A DNA stretch of 64,000 nt. Origin: Gp6-AA40 sp035571515 (GTDB taxonomy: Bacteria; Acidobacteriota; Vicinamibacteria; Vicinamibacterales; UBA2999). The stretch covers positions 62,001-126,000 of the forward strand of contig DATNCQ010000178.1 of NCBI GenBank assembly GCA_035571515.1, read 5' to 3'. Under the pieces are notes generated by a model that ran no database searches, was not told the DNA's origin, and worked only from the letters and a program-made list of their open reading frames with translations. Below are positions 44,187-54,092 of this stretch, piece after piece (within the stretch, counting starts at the first letter, position 1; the number at the start of each line of letters is the position of its first letter). The translations under genes and the position numbers were made by a program.

Positions 44187-44267
44187 GGGGCGGATCCTAG
44201 GTAGTGGCGGGTCCGCGTCACGATGGCGCCCGTCCGCGCCGCGGTACCCGCCCTACGAATCGGCCGA

Positions 44268-44948
44268 ATGAAGACCATCCTCGTCGTCGACGACGAACCG
44301 TCAATCGCGCAGATCGCCGGTGACTACCTGCGCCATGGCGGGTTCAGCGTCATCACCGCCAGCAACGGCGTCGACGCCCTCGCGGTCGCGCGTGCGCAGC
44401 GGCCCGACCTGATCGTCCTCGACCTCGGCCTCCCGCGCATGGACGGCCTCGAGGTCGCCAGGACGCTGCGGCGCGAGGGCGACGTGCCGATCATCATGCT
44501 CACCGCGAGAATCGAGGAACCCGATCGGCTGGCCGGTCTCGAGCTCGGCGCCGACGACTACATGACCAAGCCGTTCAGCCCGCGCGAGCTCGTGGCGCGG
44601 GTGCGATCGGTGCTGCGGCGCGCCGATGCCGCGGGCGCCGGCGGCGAGGTCCTGCGGCGCGGCGATCTCGTCATCGACGGCACCCGCATGCAGGTATCGC
44701 GCAGGGGCGCGCCGATCGACCTGACCACGACGGAATTCCAGCTGTTCGCCGCGCTCGCGCGGCAGCCGGGCCGCATCCTCACCCGCGCGCAGCTGCTCGA
44801 CGCGGTGCGCGGCACCGACGTCGACGCCTTCGAGCGCGCCATCGACACCCACGTCAAGAACATCCGCAGGAAAATCGAGCCCGACTCCCGCCGCCCGCGG
44901 TACATCCTCACCGTGTACGGCATGGGGTACAAGTTCGCCGAATCATGA
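44268..44948 (+). CDS. OmpR-family response regulator
   Basis: 226 residues. Receiver domain with Asp8-Asp9, phosphoacceptor Asp52 in LIVLDLGLP, and Lys101 in YMTKPF; a winged-helix DNA-binding domain follows from about 128 (LTTTEFQLFAALARQPGRIL, AIDTHVKNIRRKIE, YILTVYGMGYKF). It binds DNA and controls transcription when phosphorylated by the kinase encoded next, whose start overlaps by ATGA. The ATG at 44268 is chosen because the receiver starts directly (MKTILVVDD); a longer frame from 44223 has no support. Likely targets: its own promoter and that of the gene at 39723, from shared 11-base repeats. Confidence 0.93.
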   Translation: MKTILVVDDEPSIAQIAGDYLRHGGFSVITASNGVDALAVARAQRPDLIVLDLGLPRMDGLEVARTLRREGDVPIIMLTARIEEPDRLAGLELGADDYMTKPFSPRELVARVRSVLRRADAAGAGGEVLRRGDLVIDGTRMQVSRRGAPIDLTTTEFQLFAALARQPGRILTRAQLLDAVRGTDVDAFERAIDTHVKNIRRKIEPDSRRPRYILTVYGMGYKFAES

Positions 44949-46057
44949 GCCGCGATTCGGGATGGCACGCGAGACGGCGTCGGCAACCGCCATGGTGGCC
45001 CGACAACGAGCCGTGGCCGCCGCGGTTCGGGCCGGGCGCCTGGCGCTATCGGCGCACGCGCTTCGAGCGGCGGGTCAGCCTGCTGTTCCTGGTCTGCGTG
45101 CTGCTGATGTTCGCCGGCGCCAACGCGGTGGTCTCGTGGCTGCTGCCGGGCGCGGCCGTCGGCGGCCCGCTGCGTCCCCTGCGGCAGTTTGTTCCGCTGT
45201 TGTGGCTCGTGTTCGTCTTCGCATGGCTGATTCCCGTGATGCGCCGCTTCCGTGCCCCTCTCGGCGACATCGTCGAGGCGGCGGATCGCGTGTCGGAAGG
45301 CGATTACTCGGTTCGCGCCCGGGAGTACGGCCCCCATTCGATGCGCGCGATCGCGCGCGCGTTCAACAGCATGACGACGAAGCTGCAGGCGCAGGATCTC
45401 CAGCGCCGCCACCTGATGGGCGACGTCGCGCACGAGCTGCGGACGCCGCTCGCCGTCCTGCAGGGCAGGCTCGAGGGGATGCTCGACGGTGTCTATCCCA
45501 GGGACGAAGCGCAGATCAACGCGGTGCTGCAGGAAACGAGGATGCTGACGCGCCTCGTCGACGACCTTCGTACGCTCGCACACACCGAAAGCGGCACGCT
45601 CGCCCTGCAGAAAGAATCGACCGACATCGGCATCCTGATGCACGACGCGGTCGCGGCGTTCTCCGCGGAGGCGGTGGAGCGGAACGTCACGTTGACGGTG
45701 GACGCGGCGCCCGACCTGCCGCTGGTGGAGGTCGATCCGCTTCGCATTCGCGAAGTGCTGACCAACCTGCTCTCGAACGCATTGCGCCACACGCCGGCCG
45801 GAGGCCGCGTGGTTATCGCGGCTTCGTCAACGTCCGGTTCGATTGAGGTGAAAGTCAGCGACACCGGCTCCGGCATCGCCGCGGCGGACGTGCCGAAGAT
45901 CTTCGACCGCTTCTACAAGGGACGATCGTCCGGCGGCTCCGGCCTGGGGCTGACGATCGCGCGGAACCTCGTCGTCGCGCACGGAGGAGACATTCACGCC
46001 GACAGCGTGGAAGGGAAGGGAACGACGATTTCTGTTCGGCTGCCGGCGAATGGGTGA
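44945..46057 (+). CDS. sensor histidine kinase
   Basis: 370 residues. A Trp/Pro/Arg-rich cytosolic N-terminus (PPWWPDNEPWPPRFGP), two membrane helices (about 44-67 and 82-99) with a loop of only about 15 residues between them, a HAMP-like linker (100-150), the dimerisation helix with His163 in VAHELRTPLA, and the ATP-binding domain with NLLSNALRHTP, DTGSGI and GSGLGLTIA. The short extracytoplasmic loop suggests sensing within the membrane, as in intramembrane-sensing kinases for envelope stress. It partners the response regulator, with which it overlaps. Confidence 0.92.
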   Translation: MSRDSGWHARRRRQPPWWPDNEPWPPRFGPGAWRYRRTRFERRVSLLFLVCVLLMFAGANAVVSWLLPGAAVGGPLRPLRQFVPLLWLVFVFAWLIPVMRRFRAPLGDIVEAADRVSEGDYSVRAREYGPHSMRAIARAFNSMTTKLQAQDLQRRHLMGDVAHELRTPLAVLQGRLEGMLDGVYPRDEAQINAVLQETRMLTRLVDDLRTLAHTESGTLALQKESTDIGILMHDAVAAFSAEAVERNVTLTVDAAPDLPLVEVDPLRIREVLTNLLSNALRHTPAGGRVVIAASSTSGSIEVKVSDTGSGIAAADVPKIFDRFYKGRSSGGSGLGLTIARNLVVAHGGDIHADSVEGKGTTISVRLPANG

Positions 46058-46093
46058 CCATCGTCGGCGACGAACCCGGCGTGCACGGCTCGT

Positions 46094-46636
46094 CTATCGC
46101 TCGATGACGGACATGGTCAGGGTGCGATCTGCGTCGTGAGGCTGGCCGACCGGATCCTTGCAGGTTGCGCGATCGGTCAGCACGATACGGATGGACGTGC
46201 GGCCCGCGGTTCCGCTGATCGTCGGATTGGAAACAGAGGTGCAATCAATCGTGCGATACGTCCGATCCGGAGCAAAGCTCTTGATGGCGCCGTCGGACGA
46301 CATTTCCGCCGTGAACGCAGCGAAATAGTCACATTGTCTGTCGCTGTTGGTGTTCGCGCCCTGGACTTCGGCGAATCCGCCGAAGGTCCCGCCGTTCTGC
46401 GTCTGAATGTTCAGCCTGGTTTCGCACGCATACTCGAATGAGGCGCCGCTGTCGCGATACCGCACCACGACGGTGCTCCCCTTGGTGGCCCAGCGGCCGA
46501 AGTCACCGACCAGTGACGGATAGTCTGCCGACGGCCGTAGGGGCGAGGGCGATGGAACGGGAGACGTGCTGCCGCAGCCGCCTATCCAGGCCGCGGCCGC
46601 CATCACGCCAGTGAGGACTCGAATCGATCGATCCAT
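46094..46636 (-). CDS. lipoprotein of unknown function
   Basis: 180 residues with a lipobox AWIGGC at residues 16-21, so Cys21 would be acylated. A Ser/Pro linker (STSPVPSPSPL) leads to a beta-rich domain with Cys in YACETRLN, DRQCDYFA, IDCTS and TCKDP, probably two disulfides. Not recognised. It is the last gene of the minus-strand run starting at 49583, with only five bases between it and DUF6152, so it may belong to the same envelope system. Confidence 0.68.
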   Translation of the reverse strand: MDRSIRVLTGVMAAAAWIGGCGSTSPVPSPSPLRPSADYPSLVGDFGRWATKGSTVVVRYRDSGASFEYACETRLNIQTQNGGTFGGFAEVQGANTNSDRQCDYFAAFTAEMSSDGAIKSFAPDRTYRTIDCTSVSNPTISGTAGRTSIRIVLTDRATCKDPVGQPHDADRTLTMSVIER

Positions 46637-46641
46637 CGCCC

Positions 46642-47064
46642 CTATTTATTGCCTTCGCCGGCCACGGCGCCGGCGCCAATCGTGATGGTGCGGCCGCCGG
46701 CGAACGTCAGCTTGCCGCTCGTGGCGGTCGGCGTCCCGTTGCGTGCCAGGTAGCCGTCGATCGTGACCTGCGTGCCGATGGGAAAATCCTCGGGCCGCGT
46801 CCCGCGCCTGTAGAGCGCGTTGGCCGCGGCGGTCTCGAACGCCCAGTTGACCACCTTGCCGTCCTCGCCCTTGACGTCGATGTAGATCCAGCCGTGCGGG
46901 TTCGACCAGCGGACCATGGTCACCGCGCCGGTGAGCGTGATCGGCTTGTTGATGTCGAATTCCGCCGTGAACGAATGATGCGCCGACGCCGTGGCAGCCC
47001 ACGCGAGCACGACCGCGCCGAGTAGGGCGGGCCCTGTCAGACCCGCCGCGAACCGTGTTCTCAT
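46642..47064 (-). CDS. DUF6152 family exported protein
   Basis: 140 residues. Signal peptide ends ASA, mature N-terminus HHSFTAEF; SNPHGWIYIDV is the second motif, and ALYRRGTRPEDF corresponds to the loop before the final strands. It is closest to the copy at 21943. Its ATG overlaps the stop of the NHL/GRWxGDT fusion gene (ATGA), the tightest link between DUF6152 and the GRWxGDT family in the window. Confidence 0.78.
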   Translation of the reverse strand: MRTRFAAGLTGPALLGAVVLAWAATASAHHSFTAEFDINKPITLTGAVTMVRWSNPHGWIYIDVKGEDGKVVNWAFETAAANALYRRGTRPEDFPIGTQVTIDGYLARNGTPTATSGKLTFAGGRTITIGAGAVAGEGNK

Positions 47065-49583
47065 CGTCTGGTCCCGTCCCTCACGTCTTTCAGGTGCGCC
47101 AGGTCCTGGTTGTCCTCGAGGCACGCGACCTCGAGCAGCTCCCCTTTCGGATTGCGCTTGAGCGGCATCGCAATCGTCCACGGACGCGTGAAGACGATTG
47201 GATCGCTGACCGTCGCCTCGTACTGCATCGCGCTCGCGCTCACGGGCGTGAACCGCTCGACGACCGTCGCCGCATGGCTGATCACGTCGCCGACTTCGTT
47301 CAGCCACGTCTTGCCGTTCAGGTTCGTCGTTTCGACGACCAGCGTGTCGCCTACCCAGCGGCCGAGTGAGTCACCCTGCCACAGGCGGATTGTATCCGGC
47401 AGGTGTGCCCGGCGGTCCAGCGGGATGATGCGCCAGGACATCCGTTCCAGGAGGATAACCACGTAGGTGGGTGTCTGGATGATGTAGAAGGGCGACGGCA
47501 CGTAGAGCGCTCGCGGCACGCCACCGGGGAAACAGTGCGCGGTGGGGTCGTCATAGCCGCGCGCCGGGTTCATATACCGATCCTGCTTCTCGGCGCGCGC
47601 CCAGTCCTGGTACGGCAGCCCGCCCGTCTTCGGATCGATCAACACGCCGCGGCCGCCGGGTGTGAACGGTTCGTTGTGCGGCTCGAATCCCCAGTTCGCG
47701 CCGCCGGCATCCGCCTCCGTGAACCCGGAGATGTCAGGTTTTCCATCCGAAATTCGCGCGAAGGACCCCTGCGCGGCGGGCGCGGACTCAGTCGCGCGCC
47801 TCTCTGTCGAGAACGGTGTGACCCGCGGCGCATCCCTGCGATACCAGGTGCGCGGCTCGGGCTTGAATTCGCCGCGCGCCTCTTCCAGGTCCGCGCGGCA
47901 CGGATACTCCAGCACGCGGCCCACGGTGGTCTTCTGACGCTCGAGCGGCGCGCTGATCGTCCACGGGCGCGAGTACACCATCGGATCAGTGATCGTCGCC
48001 TCGTAGCGGATCGTGTCGGCGTCGAGCATCGTGTAGCGCTCGGTGACGCGAAGCGCGTCGCTGTGGTAGTCGCCCTGCGCGTCGAACCACGTCTGATCGT
48101 TGTGGTTGGTGACGTCGACGACGAAGGTGTCTCCGTCCCAGCGGCCGCGCGAGTCGCCCATCCAGAAGGGAAGCGGCGTCGAGGCGGTGGTGCCGTTCGT
48201 GTAGATCAAACGGAAGACGTGCTGCCACTCGAAGGTCATGGCGACGGCGTCTCGCATCTGAAAGATCTGAAACGGGTAATCGAGCAGCATGATGCGAGGC
48301 ACGCCCGGCAGGAAACACTGCGCCAGCGGGTCGGCGGTCGCCCGTTGTGCGAAGTTCTCGCGCTGCTTCGCCAGCGCAGCCGGCAGGTAGGGCAGGGTTC
48401 CCGTCGGCGGCAACGCACCATGCTTCCAGATACCTTGCAGATCGGGTCGGCCATCGGCAGTACGCGGAATGGCTTGCCCCGCGCGAGCGGAGGGAGTCGA
48501 CCCGCGCACGTACTTCTTCACGCCCTTTGGGCCGACCTCCGCGCCGTAGATGTTGCCGTCGGCGTCGGCTGCCACCCCTTCGGCCGCGCTCGTGCCGGTC
48601 GCCTTCTCCACGGGGTCCGGGATGAACGCCGTGACCGAGCCGTCGCGCGCGCTGCCGATGCGGATGCCGCGCCTCCAGCCGTCATGATTCCGCGACACCG
48701 ACTCGGATTCCGAGTCCGCGACGTAGATGACGTCGCGTTTGTCGATGTAGATCCCGCTCGGCCGGCTGAACTGCCGCCACACGTCGAGCTGCCGCCCCTC
48801 CTGGTCGAAGATCACGATGCGGTTGTTGCTCCGGTCGCCCACGAACAGGCGCCCGTGCGAATCCATCGCCAGCGCGTGCGGGCCGTCGAGTTGACCGTCG
48901 CCCGATCCCTTCGCACCCCACGTCTTCAGCAGCTTCCCGTCTTTCGAGAACTTCAGGATGCGCGAGTTGCTGCCGCCATGGCCTTCCGAGACGAAGATGG
49001 TCCCATTTGGCGCGACCAGCACGTCGTTCGGCTGGTAAAAGAAGCCGGGCGCGGCGGCGCCGCCGCGGGTGCCGAGCGTCATCAGCAGCTTCCCGTCCGG
49101 ACTGAACTTGAACACCTGGTTGCCGCGCGTCGCGCCAGGCGGCGGGCCAGCCAGCGTGTTCGCCGCGGTCCCCTGCGCGCGCGGCGCGTCGTCCTGGCCG
49201 TCGGTGACCCAGACGTTGCCGTCCCGATCGACGAAGATGCCGTGCGGGAAGAGCAGCACGCCCGCGCCAAAACTCTTGACCAGCTTTCCGGATGCGTCAA
49301 ACTTCAGGATGGAGGGGAGGTTCGATGCCGCGCACGAATTGGCGCCGCAGCGCTCCGCGACCCAGATGCTGCGTCCGTCTCTGTCGATTTCGACCGCGCT
49401 CGTCGATCCCCACGCACGCCCGTCGGGAAGCACCAGGGCGTTGGCCACCGTCCGATACGGATTGGGCAAGTCGCTCTGTGCCACCTGCCTCGCCGAAGCT
49501 GCCAGCGAAGGCGGGAGCGAGCTCGTCGTCGCGGCCACGACGGCGACAGCGACCGCGGCGATCCCGTTTCTGATCATGCGCAT
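47061..49583 (-). CDS. fusion of NHL beta-propeller with two GRWxGDT domains, exported
   Basis: 840 residues. Signal peptide to about residue 30. Residues 40-355 are an NHL propeller (LLFPHGIFVDRDGNVWVTDG; GPHALAMDSHGRLFVGDRSN; SGIYIDKRDVIYVAD). Domain A, about 375-565, opens GRPDLQGIWKHG and has CFLPGVPR, GRWDGDTFVVDVT at 480-492 and a late Cys in LEYPC. Domain B, about 605-835, opens DGKPDISGFTEA and has CFPGGVPR, GRWVGDTLVVETT at 741-753 and a late Cys in LEVACLED. The fusion shows that propeller and GRWxGDT domains work together; elsewhere here they are separate genes. ATGA overlap with DUF6152 downstream. An ATG at 49577 is also possible. Confidence 0.78.
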   Translation of the reverse strand: MRMIRNGIAAVAVAVVAATTSSLPPSLAASARQVAQSDLPNPYRTVANALVLPDGRAWGSTSAVEIDRDGRSIWVAERCGANSCAASNLPSILKFDASGKLVKSFGAGVLLFPHGIFVDRDGNVWVTDGQDDAPRAQGTAANTLAGPPPGATRGNQVFKFSPDGKLLMTLGTRGGAAAPGFFYQPNDVLVAPNGTIFVSEGHGGSNSRILKFSKDGKLLKTWGAKGSGDGQLDGPHALAMDSHGRLFVGDRSNNRIVIFDQEGRQLDVWRQFSRPSGIYIDKRDVIYVADSESESVSRNHDGWRRGIRIGSARDGSVTAFIPDPVEKATGTSAAEGVAADADGNIYGAEVGPKGVKKYVRGSTPSARAGQAIPRTADGRPDLQGIWKHGALPPTGTLPYLPAALAKQRENFAQRATADPLAQCFLPGVPRIMLLDYPFQIFQMRDAVAMTFEWQHVFRLIYTNGTTASTPLPFWMGDSRGRWDGDTFVVDVTNHNDQTWFDAQGDYHSDALRVTERYTMLDADTIRYEATITDPMVYSRPWTISAPLERQKTTVGRVLEYPCRADLEEARGEFKPEPRTWYRRDAPRVTPFSTERRATESAPAAQGSFARISDGKPDISGFTEADAGGANWGFEPHNEPFTPGGRGVLIDPKTGGLPYQDWARAEKQDRYMNPARGYDDPTAHCFPGGVPRALYVPSPFYIIQTPTYVVILLERMSWRIIPLDRRAHLPDTIRLWQGDSLGRWVGDTLVVETTNLNGKTWLNEVGDVISHAATVVERFTPVSASAMQYEATVSDPIVFTRPWTIAMPLKRNPKGELLEVACLEDNQDLAHLKDVRDGTRR

Positions 49584-49615
49584 ACGTTACCTTCTCATCC
49601 TGCGCATACGTTACC
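49577..49615 (-). repeat. direct duplication of the start region with a six-codon leader ORF
   Basis: TGCGCATACGTTACCT occurs at 49577-49592 and 49600-49615. On the minus strand each copy reads AGGTAACGTATGCGCA, which holds a start codon. The upstream copy opens ATG CGC AGG ATG AGA AGG TAA, a six-codon ORF whose stop lies in the ribosome binding region of the NHL fusion gene. Confidence 0.6.
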
Positions 49616-49703
49616 TCAGCCGTCGAATTCGGTATGGAAGTTTGGCGAGTCTCCCGATGACGCTTAGCATTGGCCTCATGAGCCCGACCGTCGCTCCACC
49701 CGC

Positions 49704-51178
49704 ATGAGTACGACTGCAACCGACGACGCCTCCACTGGCGTGTCCGGACTCGACGAGCTGCTCCGCGGCGGCCTCACGGCGCAGCGCATGTACCTGATCG
49801 AAGGCGCGCCAGGCACGGGCAAGACGACGTTGGCGCTTCAGTTCCTGCTGACTGGCCGCGATCGCGGCGAGCGGACGCTCTACGTCACGCTGTCGGAAAC
49901 CGGTCACGAGATGAAGGCGATCGCGGCGTCGCACGGGTGGCATCTCGACGGCGTGGAGCTGTTCCAGCTCGCGCAATCCGAAGGCATCAAGCCGGAGGAT
50001 CAGTACACGCTCTACCACCCGGCGGAGGTCGAGCTCGGCGAGACGATCAAGGCCATCCTCGACACGGTCGAACGCGTCCAGCCGATGCGCGTCGTCGTCG
50101 ACTCGCTTTCCGAGTTGAAGCTGCTCGCGCGCGACCCGCTGCGCTACCGCCGTCAAATCCTGGCGCTGAAGGAGTTCTTCGCTGGGCGGGCTTGCACCGT
50201 GCTGCTGCTCGACGACATGACCGCGGGCGGCGCGGACCTGCAGGTCGAAAGCGTCGCGCATGGCGTCATCTTCCTCGACACGCTGCCGTTCGAGTACGGC
50301 CGCGCGCGCCGCCGCATCCGTATCGTCAAGATTCGCGGCGTGGCCGCGGTCGAGGGCTTCCACGACTTCGTCATCAAGCGGGGCGGCCTCGAGGTCTTCC
50401 CGCAGCTGATCCCCATTCGCCATGGCGGCAAGCCGCGGCTGAAGGAGACGGTGAAAAGCGGCGTTGCCGAGCTCGATCAACTGCTCGGCGGCGGGCTGAC
50501 GTCGGGCACGACGACGCTGCTCATCGGGCCCGCGGGAACCGGCAAATCGACGCTCGCGGCGCAGTACGCGGCATCGGGCGTCACCACCGCGAAGGCGGCG
50601 ATTTTCCTCTTCGACGAGCGCGCCAGCACGTTCGTCGCGCGCTGCGACGCGCTCGGCATGCAGTTGAGCGCGCGGCTGGCCGACGGGTCGGTCACGCTGG
50701 AGCAGATCGAGCCCGGCGAGATGTCGCCGGGCGAGTTCAGCTTCCGCGTCCGCCAGGCGGTGGAGCGCGACGGCATCCGCGTCGTCCTCATCGACGGGTT
50801 GAACGGGTATCTCAACGCCATCCCCCAGGTCGAAGCGCCGCTCGTCCGCATGCACGAGCTGCTGTCGTTCCTCAACGAGAGCGGCGTCACGACGCTCATG
50901 ATCGTCGCGCAGCACGGCATCGTCGGCGCGCACATGACGACGCCGCTCGACGTCAGCTATCTTGCAGACTCCGTGGTGTTGCTGCGCTTTTTCGAATCCC
51001 AGGGAATGGTCCGGCGTGCCTTGTCGGTCATGAAAAAGAGGACCGGGACCCACGAAGCCACGATCCGGGAGTTCCAGATCGGTCCCGATCGCCTCCACGT
51101 CGGCGAGGCGCTCTCGCAGTTCCAGGGCGTGCTGACCGGTGTACCGCACTACATTGGCGCGGAAACGCCGCCGCTGAG

Positions 51179-51182
<4 letters not shown>
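49704..51182 (+). CDS. KaiC-like protein with two RecA-type ATPase domains
   Basis: 492 residues. Domain 1 has Walker A GAPGTGKTT at 34-42, LYVTLSETGHE with the catalytic Glu and VVVDSLSEL as Walker B; domain 2 has GPAGTGKST at 275-283 and VVLIDGLNGY as Walker B. The layout, with STGVSGLDELLRGGL before domain 1 and SGVAELDQLLGGGL before domain 2, is that of KaiC/RadA-like signalling ATPases. The paired Ser/Thr autophosphorylation site of cyanobacterial KaiC CII is not evident, and there are no kaiA or kaiB genes. The hybrid kinase follows with an ATGA overlap, so it is probably a signalling pair. Confidence 0.88.
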
Positions 51183-52864
<1,682 letters not shown>

Positions 52865-54076
52865 GCGCGAGCAACGCGCTGCCGTAGAAGCACGCATCCC
52901 AGCTGCCGAACGTTTCGTAGAGCAGCGCGGCCACCACGCCGCCGATGATGGAGGCGACGCCCTTGGCCGAATACATGACGCCGTAGTTCGAGGTGGCGTT
53001 CTTCGCGCCGTAGTAATCGCCGACGAGCGACGGGAAGAGCGAGAACACCTCGCCCCAGGTCAGGAAGACGAGCACGAGGCTGACCGTGAACAGGGCGCCC
53101 GACAGGCGCCCGACGGTGAGCACGAGCATCAGACAGGCAGCCTGCAGCAGGAAGGCGATGCCCATCGCCAGCTCGCGGCCGGTCTTGTCCGACACCCAGC
53201 CCCAGAAGATGCGGCTCGCGCCGTTGGCCATCGCGTTCAGCGAGGTCGCCAGCGTCAGCGCGGCGACGCTGATGCCCCAGGAGGCGGCCATCGGTCCCGC
53301 GTTGGCGGTCACGAGCAGTCCGCCGGTCGCCATCATCACGAACATCGCGTAGAGCAGGTAGAACTGCGGCGTGCGGAGCATTTCGCCCGTCGTGAACTGA
53401 CGCGTCCCCACGCCTGACGCCGCGGCGGGACGCGCCGCCACCGTTTGCGCCGCCGCCGGCTGTGCCCCGGGGTCCGGATGACGCAGGAACTGCGCGACGA
53501 TGAGGATGATGGCGCCCTGGAAGACGCCGGTATACAGGAAGGCGGCGCGGTAGCCTTGATGTGACAGCACCCACGCGATCATCGGCGTGAAGAGCGCGGC
53601 GCCGCCGCCGTAGCCGCCGGCGATGAGGCCGGCCGCGAGGCCGCGCTTGTCGGTGAACCACTTCAGCGCCCCTCCGATGCAGCCGCCGTAGACGAGCGCG
53701 GCGCCGATCCCGGCCAGGATGTACAGCGACCAGAACATCGGCAGCGACGTCGCCATCCCGAGACCGCTCCAGCCGATGCCGCAGAGCACGGCTGCAACGC
53801 TGATGAAGATGCGCGGACCCATGCGGTCGATGAGCCACCCTTGCACGGGCTGGACCCACGTCTGGAAGAGGATGAAGAGCGTGAACGCCAGCTGGATGTC
53901 GGACAGCTTCCACCCGGTGCCCATCTGGACGGGCTTGACGAACAGCGTCCACGAGTACTGCAGGTTGGCGATCATCACCATCGCGATGACGGACGCGACG
54001 AGCTGAAACCAGCGATTCTTGATGCTCATGGATCCTCCCGTCCGGCCACCGCCGGACGCTACGGTCGCGGCCACAC

Positions 54077-54084
54077 TATACAAT
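54077..54084. promoter_or_regulatory. TATACAAT element in the divergent spacer
   Basis: TATACAAT reads as a -10 element towards the dehydrogenase gene, and its complement (TTGTATAGT) as one towards the antiporter. The spacer is only 63 bases, so one short region must serve both genes. No clear -35 is seen. Confidence 0.35.
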
Positions 54085-54092
54085 TGGCTCTC

